From contig REEK01000069.1 of the NCBI GenBank assembly GCA_007695115.1, forward strand, positions 1-33,951: a DNA stretch of 33,951 nt. The letters run 5' to 3'. Below the pieces are notes generated by a model that was not told the DNA's origin, ran no database searches, and saw only the letters and a program-made list of their open reading frames with translations. The DNA comes from Sphaerobacteraceae bacterium (GTDB taxonomy: Bacteria; Chloroflexota; Chloroflexia; Thermomicrobiales; Thermomicrobiaceae). Positions 32,751-33,951 of the stretch are shown here, piece after piece (positions within the stretch are counted from its first letter, which is position 1; each line of letters opens with the position of its first letter). A program made the translations under genes and the position numbers.

Positions 32751-33659
32751 TCAGGTGCGCCGGTATTCCTCGAAGCTTCGACCGGTCAATCCAACCAGAA
32801 CGCCCGCGCCACGGGCGAGCCGGGAGAGCCCTCCACGCCAGTGATCGTTTCGTCGCACCAGGCTGGCTCCGGCCACCATCAATCCGATTGGGAACTGGAC
32901 GATGCCCCGAATGGCCCGTGTCACCAATCGACGATAGCTGGGAGCGAGGCGACGGTCGCTGAGACCCAGCGTCACCCCGTGACGATATGACCTGGTGAGG
33001 ATCCACTTCAGGCTGAGGCGAGATTCGGGAACTGATTCGTAGACCAGCCCGGCTGGTTCCCAGATAATCGACCCACCTCGTTGTCGCAGCGACCGATACA
33101 GAAACGTATCCGAGCCTCCGGTGAACTGCAGCGATCGATCGAACGGCTCCTGTATTCCGGCAACCGCTTCGAGCCGGAGGAGCGAGTTTGCCGTTGAAGC
33201 GAACTCGAGCTTTGCGCCATCTGGAAACGTCGTCCGATGGTACAACCTCGTCGTGTGAACCCATTCCGGGTGATTCGATGGGAAGATCGGCTCGACCGGC
33301 CCACTGATGGCTGAAGCACCTGTGGTTTCAATGCGAGCGACCATTGTGGAGAGCCAGTAGGGTGATGCGAACTCATCGTCGTCGATGAAGGCGACGAAGG
33401 CGACACCCTCCCGGCGTGCGATCGCAATGGACCGGTTCCGGGCTGCGGGGATGCCGGGTTCTGGCTCGACTTCGTAGCGGATAGCCACCTTCTCGCGAAC
33501 GAATTCTTTGACCACTTCGTTCGCTGAGCCCGCAGGATCGTTGTCCACCACGACAATCAGGAACTGCTCATCCATCCCCCGCTGGTCGATCAGGCTCCTC
33601 AGGAGCGTTCGAAGACCGTCGGGCCGCTGGAAGGTCGCAACGCACACCGCCGTTCGCAT
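32751..33659 (-). CDS. Glycosyltransferase family 2
   Basis: The 302-residue product begins VCVATFQRPDGLRTLLRSL, a GT-A fold start, and has IVVVDNDPAGSA (35-46), EPGIPAARNRSI (68-79) and the metal-binding FIDDDEFASPYWL (DDD 93-95). The acid/base-containing region is around GGSDTFLYRSLRQRGG. A hydrophobic segment near IVQFPIGLMVAGASLV may bind the membrane. It probably adds sugars to a surface polysaccharide; the acceptor is unknown. Its ATG overlaps the otsB stop by one base. Confidence 0.88.
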   Translation of the reverse strand: MRTAVCVATFQRPDGLRTLLRSLIDQRGMDEQFLIVVVDNDPAGSANEVVKEFVREKVAIRYEVEPEPGIPAARNRSIAIARREGVAFVAFIDDDEFASPYWLSTMVARIETTGASAISGPVEPIFPSNHPEWVHTTRLYHRTTFPDGAKLEFASTANSLLRLEAVAGIQEPFDRSLQFTGGSDTFLYRSLRQRGGSIIWEPAGLVYESVPESRLSLKWILTRSYRHGVTLGLSDRRLAPSYRRLVTRAIRGIVQFPIGLMVAGASLVRRNDHWRGGLSRLARGAGVLVGLTGRSFEEYRRT

Positions 33660-33951
33660 CAGGATTCCTTCCGATCAAGTTGCTGAAGCGCCTGTTGAAG
33701 CAGCTCGATCACGCCTTGAACACCATCGACCATCGCATCGGCATAGTCGATGACTTCCTGTGGAGTCGGATCATTGCGCACGCCCACGCTGTGGAATTCA
33801 AGACCCTGCTCGGTCCGGATCCTCGCGAGTGCCCGGAAGGCGTCGACGTCGGTCACGTCGTCGCCGAGATAGATCAGGCCGTCTAGTTCGTACTCGGCTG
33901 CCAGTTCTGCCACCGATGTTCCTTTGGACAACTCGACCGGCGGACGGACCT
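33659..33951 (-). CDS. otsB: Trehalose-6-phosphate phosphatase, C-terminal end (partial)
   Basis: The visible 97 codons run off the right edge of the window. They show VRPPVELSKGTSVAELA and the haloacid dehalogenase motif YLGDDVTDVDAFRAL, the pattern of OtsB-type phosphatases that make trehalose from trehalose-6-phosphate. TTG at 33931 is an internal codon, not the start. The downstream glycosyltransferase overlaps its stop (TGATG). Identification rests on the C-terminal motif only; the catalytic Asp motif is outside. Confidence 0.8.
   Translation of the reverse strand, partial: VRPPVELSKGTSVAELAAEYELDGLIYLGDDVTDVDAFRALARIRTEQGLEFHSVGVRNDPTPQEVIDYADAMVDGVQGVIELLQQALQQLDRKES

Noticed and set aside
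1-33951. Mobile elements, CRISPR arrays, rRNA or tRNA genes
   Set aside because: No transposase, integrase, regular spaced repeat, conserved rRNA segment or complete cloverleaf was seen.

Overview
The window looks like chromosomal DNA of a Chloroflexota bacterium, probably from or near class Thermomicrobia. This is inferred from gene content (class F sortase, a PspA/PspAA/PspAB/HtpX stress module, zinc-type S14, adk-map inside the ribosomal operon, roughly 55-60% GC by eye), not from a database search. Several genes start at GTG or TTG, and no IS element, phage gene, CRISPR array, rRNA or tRNA was found.

Region 1 (1-17006, all + strand) is one very long translation operon. The end of tuf runs into the S10 cluster (rpsJ-rplC-rplD-rplW-rplB-rpsS-rplV-rpsC-rplP-rpmC-rpsQ), the spc cluster (rplN-rplX-rplE-rpsN-rpsH-rplF-rplR-rpsE-rpmD-rplO-secY), adk-map, the alpha cluster (rpmJ-rpsM-rpsK-rpoA-rplQ), then truA-rplM-rpsI. 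Two usual members are missing: infA (between map and rpmJ) and rpsD (between rpsK and rpoA). The gaps where they normally lie, and the gap before rplC, hold strong RNA secondary structure. The rplC and rpoA gaps each fold into a three-way junction closed by a CCAGG/CCTGG-type stem just upstream of the Shine-Dalgarno; these are the best candidates here for undescribed cis-regulatory RNAs.

Region 2 (17003-21121, - strand) is a housekeeping run read nth, histidine phosphatase, YhfI-like metallo-beta-lactamase protein, S58 (DmpA-like) peptidase, then a TIM-barrel sugar-isomerase-like protein. malQ (21235-22752) points the other way.

Region 3 (22753-25275) pairs a secreted two-repeat DUF4397 protein having a sortase-signal-like tail with a class F sortase. 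A 13-bp perfect hairpin lies between them. A 394-nt spacer rich in inverted repeats separates the pair from a single-domain rhodanese gene.

Region 4 (25272-28896, - strand) is a tightly overlapping four-gene operon of two ABC ATPases and two ABC-2 permeases.

Region 5 (29076-31833) is an envelope-stress module: htpX-pspAB (+) converging on pspA-pspAA (-), separated by a structured 3' region and a strong bidirectional terminator. pspA and the next gene, a TagA/WecG-family glycosyltransferase, diverge from a perfectly symmetrical -10 element. The window ends with a family 2 glycosyltransferase and the C-terminal end of a trehalose-6-phosphate phosphatase (- strand).
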